Assembly (NCBI GenBank): GCA_017431005.1
Contig: JAFRLY010000058.1
Span: 1-62,183 of the forward strand
Direction: 5' to 3'
From: Clostridia bacterium
GTDB lineage: Bacteria > Bacillota > Clostridia > Christensenellales > Aristaeellaceae
DNA length: 62,183 bases
Below the pieces are notes generated by a model that was given only the letters and a program-made list of their open reading frames with translations, was not told where the DNA came from and did not search any database. The translations under genes were made by a program, and so were the position numbers. Within the stretch, counting starts at the first letter, position 1, and the number at the start of each line of letters is the position of its first letter. Of the stretch, positions 33,602 to 41,401 are shown in pieces.

Positions 33602-33901
33602 TTACTGAGCCTCGGCTGCGGTTTCCACAGGATAAACAGAAACCTGCTTCCGATCCCTGCCCAGACGTTCGAACCGGACAATGCCGGTGGTCTTTGCGAA
33701 CAGGGTATCATCCTTGCCGATGCCTACGTTCATGCCGGGATGGATCTTGGTTCCCCGCTGACGTACCAGGATGTTGCCGGCCAGAGCCAGCTGTCCGTCC
33801 GCCCGCTTCGGTCCAAGACGCTTGGATTCGCTGTCACGGCCGTTCCGGGTGGAGCCCATTCCCTTTTTATGAGCGAATTGCTGCAGATTAAGCTTCATCA
33901 T
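33602..33901 (-). CDS. rpmA: 50S ribosomal protein L27 with Prp-cleavable extension
   Basis: L27 reaches the peptidyl-transferase centre. The 99-residue precursor starts [18 protein letters not shown]. In Firmicutes the first nine or so residues are removed by the protease Prp, whose gene is directly upstream; cleavage is expected after FA, exposing HKKG. The S. aureus site is NLQFFA-S, so this site differs at two positions (Q for F, H for S). GGAGG lies 9 bases before the first of two adjacent ATGs (33901, 33898). The gap to prp is 2 bp. Confidence 0.95.
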   Translation of the reverse strand: MMKLNLQQFAHKKGMGSTRNGRDSESKRLGPKRADGQLALAGNILVRQRGTKIHPGMNVGIGKDDTLFAKTTGIVRFERLGRDRKQVSVYPVETAAEAQ

Positions 33902-33903
33902 CG

Positions 33904-34239
33904 TTATTTTCCTCCGTTCTGTATGGTCAGTTGTACATATTGCGGATAACTTTCCGCCAGATCGCTCAGCCCCTGTTTCAGTGCTCCCATCAGGATCTGT
34001 GCTTTCGCGTCCTCCTCCGCCGTCCGTTCCGGAAGACGGAAGGAGAGCATCCCTTCCCGGTTCTCCGTCACCCGTGGAACCAGGCCGCACACGCTTTCCA
34101 GCGCGTTCACGCAGGTGCACGTCAGGATGGAAACCGCGGCGCAGATGATATCGCTTCCCGCCTCAGCGTATCCGCTGTGGCCGGAAACACGGCACCGGCT
34201 GAACCCGTTTCCTTCCCTGATCAGGATGGCTGAAATCAT
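33904..34239 (-). CDS. prp: Ribosomal-processing cysteine protease Prp
   Basis: The 111-residue protein (older name YsxB) carries the catalytic pair in [20 protein letters not shown]: His about residue 20 and Cys about 33. Prp cleaves the N-terminal extension of L27 and is essential in Staphylococcus. It is encoded between its ribosome-linked partners, with its ATG overlapping the rplU stop (TAATG). This placement is diagnostic. Confidence 0.94.
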   Translation of the reverse strand: MISAILIREGNGFSRCRVSGHSGYAEAGSDIICAAVSILTCTCVNALESVCGLVPRVTENREGMLSFRLPERTAEEDAKAQILMGALKQGLSDLAESYPQYVQLTIQNGGK

Positions 34240-34547
34240 TACGCGTTGATCGCGGTGATTTCCACCTTGGTGTAGGGCTGGCGATGGCCGGCCTTACGCG
34301 CGTAGTTCTTCTTGCTCTTGTACTTGTAGACGATGATCTTCTCGCCCTTCACCTGAGCCAGCACCTTGCCTTCAACCTTGGCGCCTTCCAGAACGGGGTT
34401 GCCGACCTTCACATCGCCTTCTCCGCCGATCATCAGAACATCGAATTCAACCTTGGAATCCGCTTCCTGATTCACCTTGTCAATGTAGATCACATCACCC
34501 TGGGAAACCCGGTATTGCCTGCCGCCCGCTGCAATAATCGCGTACAT
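34239..34547 (-). CDS. rplU: 50S ribosomal protein L21
   Basis: The 102-residue protein reads MYAIIAAGGRQYRV at the start and has KYKSKKNYARKAGHRQPYT near the end, both L21 signatures. It is the first gene of rplU-prp-rpmA. AGGAGG precedes the ATG, in the 3' part of a leader with hairpins that may control the operon. Confidence 0.96.
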   Translation of the reverse strand: MYAIIAAGGRQYRVSQGDVIYIDKVNQEADSKVEFDVLMIGGEGDVKVGNPVLEGAKVEGKVLAQVKGEKIIVYKYKSKKNYARKAGHRQPYTKVEITAINA

Positions 34548-34637
34548 GGGACAGCACCTCCTAATTCATACTCGCCGGGAATACTGAGGTTGCGCAGAGC
34601 GCATTGAACAGACCTCTCCCGAGCGGCTTACCGCAAT
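34548..34637 (-). promoter_or_regulatory. Structured 5' leader of rplU (candidate L21 leader)
   Basis: The roughly 85-nt untranslated leader contains two hairpins. One pairs GAGGT with ACCTC and, inside, TGCGC with GCGCA (34586-34616). The other is GCGG / CCGC (34623-34634). Firmicutes rplU leaders are known to bind ribosomal protein for feedback control; whether this is that Rfam family was not tested. Confidence 0.5.
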
Positions 34638-34666
34638 AAGATACCATTCTTTACCGGCCCTGTCAA
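34638..34666 (-). promoter_or_regulatory. Promoter of the rplU-prp-rpmA operon
   Basis: TTGACA (34661-34666), 17 bp, TATCTT (34638-34643) on the minus strand. The -35 box lies only 6 bases beyond the stop of the upstream gene and no terminator separates them. Confidence 0.8.
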
Positions 34667-34672
34667 GGCTTT

Positions 34673-35674
34673 TTATTGAGGTTTAACGCTTTCCGACGTT
34701 CCGAAGGCCAGTACCTCCGTTTCCTTCCGTCCCTTGGGATCGCTCTTGACGACCCGGTTCAGCTGTTTCCCCATGAAAGCCATCACGGCGGTCTGTCCGC
34801 CGTCCAGGTTGACCGCGATCTCGCAGCCGCGGTCGATCATCATCTGGGCCAGGTTTTCCATCATCACTCCGGTGGAGCGCATCATTGTTTTGGACTTTCC
34901 GACCCGGCCCTCGCAGATGACGTCAATGTAGTGTCCGGGCTCCACCATACCGAAGGCATGCCGCGGATTGTTGCTCCGGTTTGCCGTCGCGATGTACTCC
35001 GTCAGCGTTCCGTCCCGCACGATGCAGGGGCCGAAGGTATATACCTGTGAAGCGCCGCCGTCGATGTACTCCTGTGCGCTCCGTTCCTTGCTCTGCAGGC
35101 TTTCCACATGCCCGTCGTCATACAGGGCCAGCGTGTCGTAATTCGGCATCTTCTCCGGCTTTTCCCGGGGCTCGTCGTAAATGATGACGCCGTTCCGCAC
35201 CTCAATGCCGGTGGGATACTTCTGCTTGATCCTGTAGGTGTAATAATCCGTACTCGTGGCAAAAACGACCTGATTGTTTGCCGCGATGTTCGCGATAAAA
35301 TCGTGCTTGGTCTTGGGCTTTTCCGGATCCGTAAACACCGTGTGCGGGAGCTCTCCCGCCGCAGCGTCGCACCAGATTTCCGCCGTAAAGCAGTAGAAAG
35401 CCTGGTCCGGATCCTTTCTCTGAACCTTGTCGAAGGTTTCATAGGTCCGCTCGATCTGAATCCGCAGCGTCGGGCTCACATACATCCAGTGTCCCTCCTC
35501 CGCGTCCTCCAGAATATATTCTCCTTCATCCAGGTATCCCCGTTCGTTCAGCTCCACCGCGGCCCATGCAGGAGCCGCTGCCTTCGCGGCGTAGTCTGTT
35601 CCGCTTTCCGCCGCGGCGCAGCAGCCTGCCAGCATCCAGATCAGCGCGCATCCAAGGGCGATCCATCTTTTCAT
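34673..35674 (-). CDS. Phosphodiester glycosidase family lipoprotein
   Basis: The 333-residue protein has a lipoprotein signal (IWMLAGC, Cys about 18) and a C-terminal NAGPA/DUF2233 domain. Signatures are ATANRSNNPRHAFGM, the central VICEGRVGKS, and the catalytic-region motif AVNLDGGQTAVM with GMMMEN-type helix before it (VMMENLAQMM). This family removes GlcNAc-1-phosphodiester caps or other sugar phosphodiesters, for instance on teichoic acids. AAGGA is 10 bases before the ATG at 35674; an upstream ATG is too close. It follows the PIG-L gene by 29 bp. Confidence 0.85.
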   Translation of the reverse strand: MKRWIALGCALIWMLAGCCAAAESGTDYAAKAAAPAWAAVELNERGYLDEGEYILEDAEEGHWMYVSPTLRIQIERTYETFDKVQRKDPDQAFYCFTAEIWCDAAAGELPHTVFTDPEKPKTKHDFIANIAANNQVVFATSTDYYTYRIKQKYPTGIEVRNGVIIYDEPREKPEKMPNYDTLALYDDGHVESLQSKERSAQEYIDGGASQVYTFGPCIVRDGTLTEYIATANRSNNPRHAFGMVEPGHYIDVICEGRVGKSKTMMRSTGVMMENLAQMMIDRGCEIAVNLDGGQTAVMAFMGKQLNRVVKSDPKGRKETEVLAFGTSESVKPQ

Positions 35675-35703
35675 GCTTATCATCTTCCTTTGATCAGTGT
35701 GAT

Positions 35704-36972
35704 TTACTCATCTGCGGGAATATGCTCCAGGAAGTCCGTATGCTTTTCATCCGGACCTACCTCGCTTCTGCACAGCCCGAACACCGTGTTCGGAAACAGG
35801 ATTCCGCCGGTTTCCCGCACGGAAAAAACATAGCGTTTTCCCCGGATTTTGGTGCCTGCGTTCCGCTGGGTCACGTGCATGGCATAGGCTTCCTCCGCCA
35901 GCTCTGTGCCGGTTTTGCCGCCGAAAGCGCTCAGCGGCTGTTCCCAGTCCATTTCTGTCTGATCCGCCGCTTCTCCCCACAGATGCAGGTAAAGCTTTTT
36001 CACCTGCCAGGTGCCGTACATCGAAGCGCTCTCCGGAAAAGCCTCCGGATCGGCTGCCAGATCATAGCAGGCCTGCGCCGCGTCCGCGACCATTTTATGC
36101 TGGCCGTGGCCGTATTCCCCGTTTTCGTCCTGGGTGACCACGACCTCAGGCTTCACCTGCCGCAGAACACCGGTCAGCCAGCCCTGAACCGCTTCCTTCC
36201 CGTTCCGGCCCGCTTTTTTATAGGCTTCCTCCGCCTTGCCGGAATACACATCCCGGAATCCGCCGAATAACGGGTAATGGCGCACACCCAGATGCCACAG
36301 GCCGTTCAGCAGTTCGCTTCTCCGTGTCGTATTGCTCCAGGTCAGGTAGGCTACCTCCACCCGTTTCTGCAGCTGCCCGGCATAGGTTGGGATCGCGCCG
36401 CCGAAGAAAAGCAGCTCATCGTCCGGATGCGTGGAGAGGAACAGAATATCCGCCTTTTCGGCCGGGGGTTCCCACCGCTGCACCCAGGCCGGCGTCTCCC
36501 CCTGTCCGAACACATAGATCTCATTGAAGCCCAGCACGCATTTTTTCTCTTCCGTGCCGATAATCCTCAGATTTTTCTCTCCGTTCAGCGGTACGTACAC
36601 ATGATAGAACCGTGTGTCGCCCTGCGCGGCTGTCTGCCAGTCGCTGTCCTGCACCTTGCTCCGGGCAGCGTTGTTTTTTCCGCCGGTCTGTATTTCCCAG
36701 CTGTCCGGCATCTCCCGGAAGCACAGATAAAGGCCGTAAACCGGCGTTTCCGAGCTGATGATGACGTAGGGCCTTTTAGACTCCTGGCTGTGCCAGGAAG
36801 TGGTATATTTCCCGTCTGTCATCCGGCCGGCATCGGTGCCGCCGTAGCTCATTTTGAAGAGGCAGCTCTGCGTCAGGTCCGGCGCCTCTTCAGCTCCCGC
36901 AGCCGGAATCAGCACCAGCATGGCAAGGATCAGCGCCGCAGCCGTCAGCCACCGGATCACGTGTTCCCTCAT
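35704..36972 (-). CDS. Secreted PIG-L family deacetylase
   Basis: The 422-residue protein has a signal peptide (cut near AAGAEE, about residue 27). A roughly 130-residue F5/8-type-C-like beta-sandwich follows (TTSWHSQESKRPYVII, GFNEIYVFG), then a PIG-L/LmbE deacetylase domain. The metal/catalytic motif is STHPDDELLFFGGAIP and the later metal His is in EYGHGQHKM. PIG-L enzymes remove N-acetyl groups from GlcNAc conjugates. Being outside the cell, it would act on surface glycans. It overlaps deoB by 4 bp. Confidence 0.87.
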   Translation of the reverse strand: MREHVIRWLTAAALILAMLVLIPAAGAEEAPDLTQSCLFKMSYGGTDAGRMTDGKYTTSWHSQESKRPYVIISSETPVYGLYLCFREMPDSWEIQTGGKNNAARSKVQDSDWQTAAQGDTRFYHVYVPLNGEKNLRIIGTEEKKCVLGFNEIYVFGQGETPAWVQRWEPPAEKADILFLSTHPDDELLFFGGAIPTYAGQLQKRVEVAYLTWSNTTRRSELLNGLWHLGVRHYPLFGGFRDVYSGKAEEAYKKAGRNGKEAVQGWLTGVLRQVKPEVVVTQDENGEYGHGQHKMVADAAQACYDLAADPEAFPESASMYGTWQVKKLYLHLWGEAADQTEMDWEQPLSAFGGKTGTELAEEAYAMHVTQRNAGTKIRGKRYVFSVRETGGILFPNTVFGLCRSEVGPDEKHTDFLEHIPADE

Positions 36973-38147
36973 CTCCGCTCTCCCCGGAAGCCCAGCTCCG
37001 TCGCAAAGGATTTTGCGCCGAACCGTTCCTCAAGCCCCAGCCATTCCGCGCAGGTGGCGGCGATATCCGCGTAGGTATCCCGGTCGCCCAGGTCTGCCGC
37101 CGCTGTCATGCCCGGTGTCCAGGCCAGAATCGGGATATATTCCCGTGTATGGTCCGTGGAGACATCGCAGGGATCGCACCCGTGATCCGCTGTGATGATC
37201 ATCAGGTCACCCTCCCGCATCAGTGCCAGCATCTCCGGCAGCCGCCGGTCAAAAGCTTCCAGTGAGCCTGCGAAGCCTGCCGGATCGTTCCGGTGTCCGT
37301 AAACCGAATCCGTATCCACCAGATTCGTGAAGCACAATCCGTTGAAATCCTCCCGCATGAAACGGATCAGGCTGTCCATGCAGGCGGGATTTCCCGCCGC
37401 GTGATCGCTCACCGTCAGCCCTCTGTGTGCGAAAATATCCTCGATCTTCCCGACGCCGATACTGGCCATGCCGGCTTCCTTCACCGCGTCCGGCAGTGTC
37501 CTTCCGCAGGGCGGCAGCGAGAAGTCCCGGCGGTTGCCGGTTCGGACAAAGCTGCCCGGTTTTCCCACAAACGGACGCGCGATCACGCGGCCGACGCCCA
37601 GCTCTCCCTGCAGCATTTCCCGGGCCGTCCGGCAGAAGTCATACAGCTGGTCCACAGGAAAGATTTCCTCGTGGCAGGCAATCTGGAACACGCTGTCCGC
37701 GCTGGTATATACGATCGGGGTCCGGTCCCGCAGATGCGCTTCCCCCAGCTCCTCCAGAATCACGGTTCCGGATGCCGGTTTGTTTCCGATGCACTTGTGC
37801 CCGATGGCTTGTTCAAACCGGCGGATAAACTCCTCCGGGAATCCGTCCGGGAAGGTCGGAAACGGCTCCTTCACCTGCACTCCGGCGATTTCCCAGTGTC
37901 CGGAGGTGGTGTCCTTCCCTTTACTCTTTTCAACAGCCCGCCCGTAAGCGCCGGCGACGGGAACCTCGTCCGGATATCCTGTAGTCGGAATTCTGGCCAG
38001 TCCCAGCCGGGCCATGTTCGGCAGCTTCGGATGCTGCGAAGCAATCACGTGCCCCAGGGTATTGGCTCCGGTGTCTCCGTAATCCGCGGCATCCGGCGCT
38101 TCACCCGCGCCGACTGCGTCCAGCACTGTCAGGAAAATACGGCTCAT
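36969..38147 (-). CDS. deoB: Phosphopentomutase
   Basis: DeoB interconverts (deoxy)ribose-1- and 5-phosphate in nucleoside salvage. The 392-residue alkaline-phosphatase-fold enzyme has VLDAVGAGEAPDAADYGD with metal ligands and the phosphothreonine-bearing loop KDTTSGHWE. NLVDTDSVYGHRND and ITADHGCDP complete the metal site. The ATG at 38147 follows GGAGG and overlaps the rimI stop (ATGA). The other deo genes are not nearby. Confidence 0.95.
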   Translation of the reverse strand: MSRIFLTVLDAVGAGEAPDAADYGDTGANTLGHVIASQHPKLPNMARLGLARIPTTGYPDEVPVAGAYGRAVEKSKGKDTTSGHWEIAGVQVKEPFPTFPDGFPEEFIRRFEQAIGHKCIGNKPASGTVILEELGEAHLRDRTPIVYTSADSVFQIACHEEIFPVDQLYDFCRTAREMLQGELGVGRVIARPFVGKPGSFVRTGNRRDFSLPPCGRTLPDAVKEAGMASIGVGKIEDIFAHRGLTVSDHAAGNPACMDSLIRFMREDFNGLCFTNLVDTDSVYGHRNDPAGFAGSLEAFDRRLPEMLALMREGDLMIITADHGCDPCDVSTDHTREYIPILAWTPGMTAAADLGDRDTYADIAATCAEWLGLEERFGAKSFATELGFRGERR

Positions 38148-38656
38148 GCTTCTTCCTCCGTCCTTTGTCCCGCCGGCCATTCTGTAAAATCAGCCTCTGC
38201 TTCGGGCAGATGCTCACAGACCATCAGCCAGGCGTCTTCTCCGTTATCCTCGTAATATTTTTTCCGTTTTCCCGCTTTGATGAATCCCAGCTTTGTATAC
38301 ATTGCCTGAGCCCGGCTGTTGCTCACCCGCACCTCCAGCGTCGCATAGGCGGCGCCGAGGTTCGACAGGTACCACAGCAGTTTTTCCATCAGGGCAATGC
38401 CGATGCCCTTGCCGCGCTCCGTTTCGGCAACCGCCACATTGGTGATATGACTCTCGTCCAGCACGATCCAGGCTCCGGCGTAGCCGATCACCTGCCCGTT
38501 CCGCTCCGCCACCAGATACCGGGCCACAGGGTTTCGCTCCATTTCCTGCCGGAAAGCTTCCTCGCTCCAGGGCCGTGCGAAGGTCGCCGCCTCGATGGCC
38601 GCTACAGCCGCCGCGTCCCCGATGCCCATCCGGCGGATGGTCACGCCTTCAACCAT
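38144..38656 (-). CDS. rimI: Ribosomal protein S18 alanine N-acetyltransferase RimI
   Basis: The 170-residue GNAT protein acetylates a protein N terminus, S18 in E. coli. The acetyl-CoA loop is TERGKGIGIALM, preceded by HITNVAVAE, and the C-terminal NSRAQAMYTKLGFIKAGKRKKYY is typical. It sits in the t6A block behind tsaB as in many bacteria. Its start region (TGGAGGCTATGAG and MVEG codons) is a copy of the tsaB end 60 bp upstream. Confidence 0.93.
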   Translation of the reverse strand: MVEGVTIRRMGIGDAAAVAAIEAATFARPWSEEAFRQEMERNPVARYLVAERNGQVIGYAGAWIVLDESHITNVAVAETERGKGIGIALMEKLLWYLSNLGAAYATLEVRVSNSRAQAMYTKLGFIKAGKRKKYYEDNGEDAWLMVCEHLPEAEADFTEWPAGQRTEEEA

Positions 38657-38731
38657 GACTCATAGCCTCCATATCCAAATATTATCATCCCATGGATGAT
38701 AAATCCCCTCAACCATGGCTCATAGCCTCCA
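38646..38731. repeat. 26-bp direct repeat with palindromic insert at the tsaB-rimI junction
   Basis: Copies at 38646-38671 and 38706-38731 differ at only two positions and have a 60-bp period. Between them lies a 34-bp segment containing the inverted repeat TTATCATC / GATGATAA. The upstream copy holds the tsaB stop and a ghost rimI start; the downstream copy holds the working rimI ribosome site and start. Confidence 0.8.
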
Positions 38732-39401
38732 GCAGCTTCTTGTTTTTCTGCGCGTTCGGCGGCCGCAGGTAGAATTCCCGCAGATGCAGTGCGTCCGTTC
38801 TTTCTCCCTTTTCCAGCGCGATCCTGCCCGCGGCGGCCGGCCGCAGGAAGCAGAATGGCTCCTCAGCGAAAAGCGCTTTGTCTCCCAGCAGCACGGTGAT
38901 TTTTTCCCTGTGCACAGGCGCTCCGTCCCCTGTGAAGAGGAACCGGTCGCCAAGCCCCCGGATCTGTGCGATATAGTCCTCCAGAATCATCGGAGCATCC
39001 TCTGTCAGCCGTTTTCCGTCCCGAAAAGCCGCGCCGTAAACCTGTCCGGCTCTCGCGTCCTGAATCGGGCAGACAATCCCGTCAAACCGGCCGGCGCTTA
39101 CGCTCAGCGCTTCCAGGGCGTCCACCGGAATGCATACCAGACCGGCTCCCTGGGCCAGGCCTTTGGCTGTGGCCACTCCGATCCTGACGCCTGTGAAGCT
39201 TCCCGGACCGGTCACCACCGCGATGGCATCCAGATCAGTCATCCTTTTTCCCGCTGCCTGCAATGCGGCTTCCGTCATGGGCATCAGGCTGGCGGAATGG
39301 GTGTTCCGGTTCTGAGCGGTAAATTCACTGTATACACGGGTTTCGTCCATGACCGCCGTTCCGCAGACGGGTCCCGAGGTGTCCAGCACCAGCAGTGTCA
39401 T
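38709..39401 (-). CDS. tsaB: tRNA t6A biosynthesis protein TsaB
   Basis: TsaB partners TsaD and TsaE in making N6-threonylcarbamoyl-adenosine on tRNAs reading ANN codons. The 230-residue ASKHA-fold protein opens LLVLDTSGPVCGTAV and has HSASLMPM and VVTGPGSFTGVRIGVATAKGLA, all diagnostic. Its start overlaps the tsaE stop by 4 bp. tsaD itself is not in this window. Confidence 0.95.
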   Translation of the reverse strand: MTLLVLDTSGPVCGTAVMDETRVYSEFTAQNRNTHSASLMPMTEAALQAAGKRMTDLDAIAVVTGPGSFTGVRIGVATAKGLAQGAGLVCIPVDALEALSVSAGRFDGIVCPIQDARAGQVYGAAFRDGKRLTEDAPMILEDYIAQIRGLGDRFLFTGDGAPVHREKITVLLGDKALFAEEPFCFLRPAAAGRIALEKGERTDALHLREFYLRPPNAQKNKKLLEAMSHG

Positions 39402-39892
39402 GCCTTCTGATCTCCCTTATCGTCCTGTTCATCCGCTGTCAGCCAGTCAGCGTCCGGCTCCCGGAACGCGCCGAGGCTCCGCAGGGTAATCCGGCGTTCC
39501 TCGTCGCCTTCAGGCTCCAGTACAGCCTCCAGGCAGTTATCCGGCACAGCTTCCGGGCATTGCTCCGGCCATTCCACCGCGGCAATCCCGTCTCCGCCGA
39601 GATATTCGTCCATGCCCAGCTCGTACAGCTCCTCTTCGCTTTCCAGCCGGTACCAGTCGAAGTGGTAGAGCGGTATCCTGCCGCTTTCATACACGTTGAG
39701 GATCGAAAAGCTGGGGCTGGTCACGGTTTCAGTGACGCCCAGCCCCTCCGCGATCCCGCGTGTCAGTTCGCTTTTTCCGGCTCCCAGCGGTCCCCGCAGC
39801 AGCAGCACGTCCCCGGCCCGCAGTCTGGCCGCAAGCCTCCGTCCCGCCGCCCGGGTTTCCCCGGGGCCGTGTGTCGTCAGCTGTATCGTCAT
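39398..39892 (-). CDS. tsaE: tRNA t6A ATPase TsaE
   Basis: A small P-loop ATPase of 164 residues with Walker A GPLGAGKSE, SPSFSILNVYE and YHFDWYRLES, the last holding the family DxxR-type motif. WPEQ near residue 110 is also characteristic. TsaE drives turnover of the TsaBD complex. The start overlaps the galK stop (ATGA). Confidence 0.95.
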   Translation of the reverse strand: MTIQLTTHGPGETRAAGRRLAARLRAGDVLLLRGPLGAGKSELTRGIAEGLGVTETVTSPSFSILNVYESGRIPLYHFDWYRLESEEELYELGMDEYLGGDGIAAVEWPEQCPEAVPDNCLEAVLEPEGDEERRITLRSLGAFREPDADWLTADEQDDKGDQKA

Positions 39893-41169
39893 GCCAGCTC
39901 CAGCATCGCGGCGCCTTCAGGCCGGATGTTCAGCACCTGGCAGGAGCCCTCTCCGAAGGTTCTGTTCATGACCTTCACGAATTGCTCCACGTCAGCCAGC
40001 GGCACAAAGTTCAGCGTCGTTCCCGCAAAGCCGCCGCCGTGAATGCGCCAGGCGCCCTTGCCCTTCAGCATCGTCTCGGCCAGGCACAGCGCCAGGCTCA
40101 GACTCTGGTCATGGTTATCCACAAACACATTCTGCAGGTACATGAAGGAACTGCGTCCGCTGTCAATGATCAGCTGCAGGAAATCATCGATCCGGTCCTC
40201 CTTCAGCGCGGCCACCTGCTCCGGAACGCGGTCGTTCTCCTGCACAAAATGGAAGGCCCGCATCACAGCCCGGTCGCTGATCTTCGTTCTCAGCTCGCCG
40301 GCCCTTTCTTCCAGCTGCCCTGTGGTGATGCCCCGCAGGGTTTTCTGGCCGAAGCATTCCGCCACTTCCTTCATTTCCTTCGGAATCGCGGCATAATGAT
40401 CTGTCAGCCCGGCATGGGATCCGCCCGTACCGACAACCACCAGGGCATATCCCTTCTTCGCGAAGTCATACTGCAGCGCCTCCACCTCCGGATGCTGCGT
40501 ATCTCTGAAATCAACCGTCACCAGTCCGCCGGCGGCGCTTGCCATCTGATCCAGCAGGCCCGAGGGCTTTCCGAACCACTGGTTCTCCGCCTTCTGGCTG
40601 ATCTGTGCCCGCAGGGTATAGGGCATATCGAACCGGTTGTACAGTCCGTCCAGCACGCCGGTCAGCATAACCTCCAGCGCTGCGCTGCTGCTCAGTCCGC
40701 TGCCGCCCGCCACCGTGGAGGTCACCGCCGCGTCAAAGCCGCCGATCCGGTATCCGGCTTCCTTCATGCCTGCAGCCACGCCGCGGATCAGGGAGTCCGT
40801 GGTTCCGTAGTCTTCCTCGTGAACGCCCAGATCCTCCAGGTTCACTTCCATAGGAGCATAGCCCTCACTGTGCATCCGGACGATCATGTCATCCCTGGGT
40901 GATACCGCGCACAGGGCATCCAGGTTCACAGAGGCAGCCAGCACGCGGCCATTGTTGTGATCCGTATGGTTGCCGCCGATCTCCGTCCGTCCGGGAGCGC
41001 TGAAAAGCACAACGCGCTCCTTCTCTCCGAAGATCTCCTCATGCTTTTTCAGCAGCGCCGCATACCGTTCCGTCTGGGCCTTCACAGCCTCCTGTCCGTA
41101 CAGCCGCGCCAGCTTTTCCTGCGCTTCTTTTCCCTGCAGCTTTTCTGTTCTTTCGTCGCAGCGGCTCAT
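39889..41169 (-). CDS. galK: Galactokinase
   Basis: The 426-residue GHMP kinase phosphorylates galactose at C1 in the Leloir pathway. Motifs: the galactose-binding APGRTEIGGNHTDHNNG, the ATP loop VAGGSGLSSSAALEV, and the C-terminal HGGGFAGTTLNFV. The ATG at 41169 follows AGGAGG; a longer frame lacks a ribosome site. No galT or galE is adjacent. It is the first gene of a run with tsaE-tsaB-rimI-deoB-PIG-L joined mostly by 4-bp overlaps, so sugar use and tRNA modification share a transcript. Confidence 0.95.
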   Translation of the reverse strand: MSRCDERTEKLQGKEAQEKLARLYGQEAVKAQTERYAALLKKHEEIFGEKERVVLFSAPGRTEIGGNHTDHNNGRVLAASVNLDALCAVSPRDDMIVRMHSEGYAPMEVNLEDLGVHEEDYGTTDSLIRGVAAGMKEAGYRIGGFDAAVTSTVAGGSGLSSSAALEVMLTGVLDGLYNRFDMPYTLRAQISQKAENQWFGKPSGLLDQMASAAGGLVTVDFRDTQHPEVEALQYDFAKKGYALVVVGTGGSHAGLTDHYAAIPKEMKEVAECFGQKTLRGITTGQLEERAGELRTKISDRAVMRAFHFVQENDRVPEQVAALKEDRIDDFLQLIIDSGRSSFMYLQNVFVDNHDQSLSLALCLAETMLKGKGAWRIHGGGFAGTTLNFVPLADVEQFVKVMNRTFGEGSCQVLNIRPEGAAMLELA

Positions 41170-41232
41170 ATTTGTATTCCTCCTATACCTTTCAATCAAT
41201 TAAGCATACAGTAAAAATGCATACCGAATCAT

Positions 41233-41397
41233 GCTGCTTCCGGAGCGCAGAAGTGTTCCGGGAAGGGAGCCTTGGAAGACGTCGGTTCTTAGCGACAAAC
41301 GAGCGTCAGTGAAGTTTGAGCTTAGAACCGTTACGTCTGGAACGGAGCCGAGAGGCGCCTCCCGACCGGAATACTTCTGAGAGCGGAGGTCTGCTTG
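41233..41397. repeat. Roughly 165-nt imperfect inverted-repeat element
   Basis: Nearly the whole interval folds back on itself. Outer arms contain CAGAAGTGTTCCGG (about 41248-41261) against CCGGAATACTTCTG (about 41366-41379). Inner arms are AGACGTCGGTTCTTAGC (41277-41293) against GCTTAGAACCGTTACGTCT (41320-41338). The apical loop has CAAAC / GTTTG. It lies between the stop of a binding-protein gene and the galK start region. It could be a transcribed RNA structure or a MITE-like repeat. Confidence 0.65.
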
Positions 41398-41401
41398 TTG
41401 G

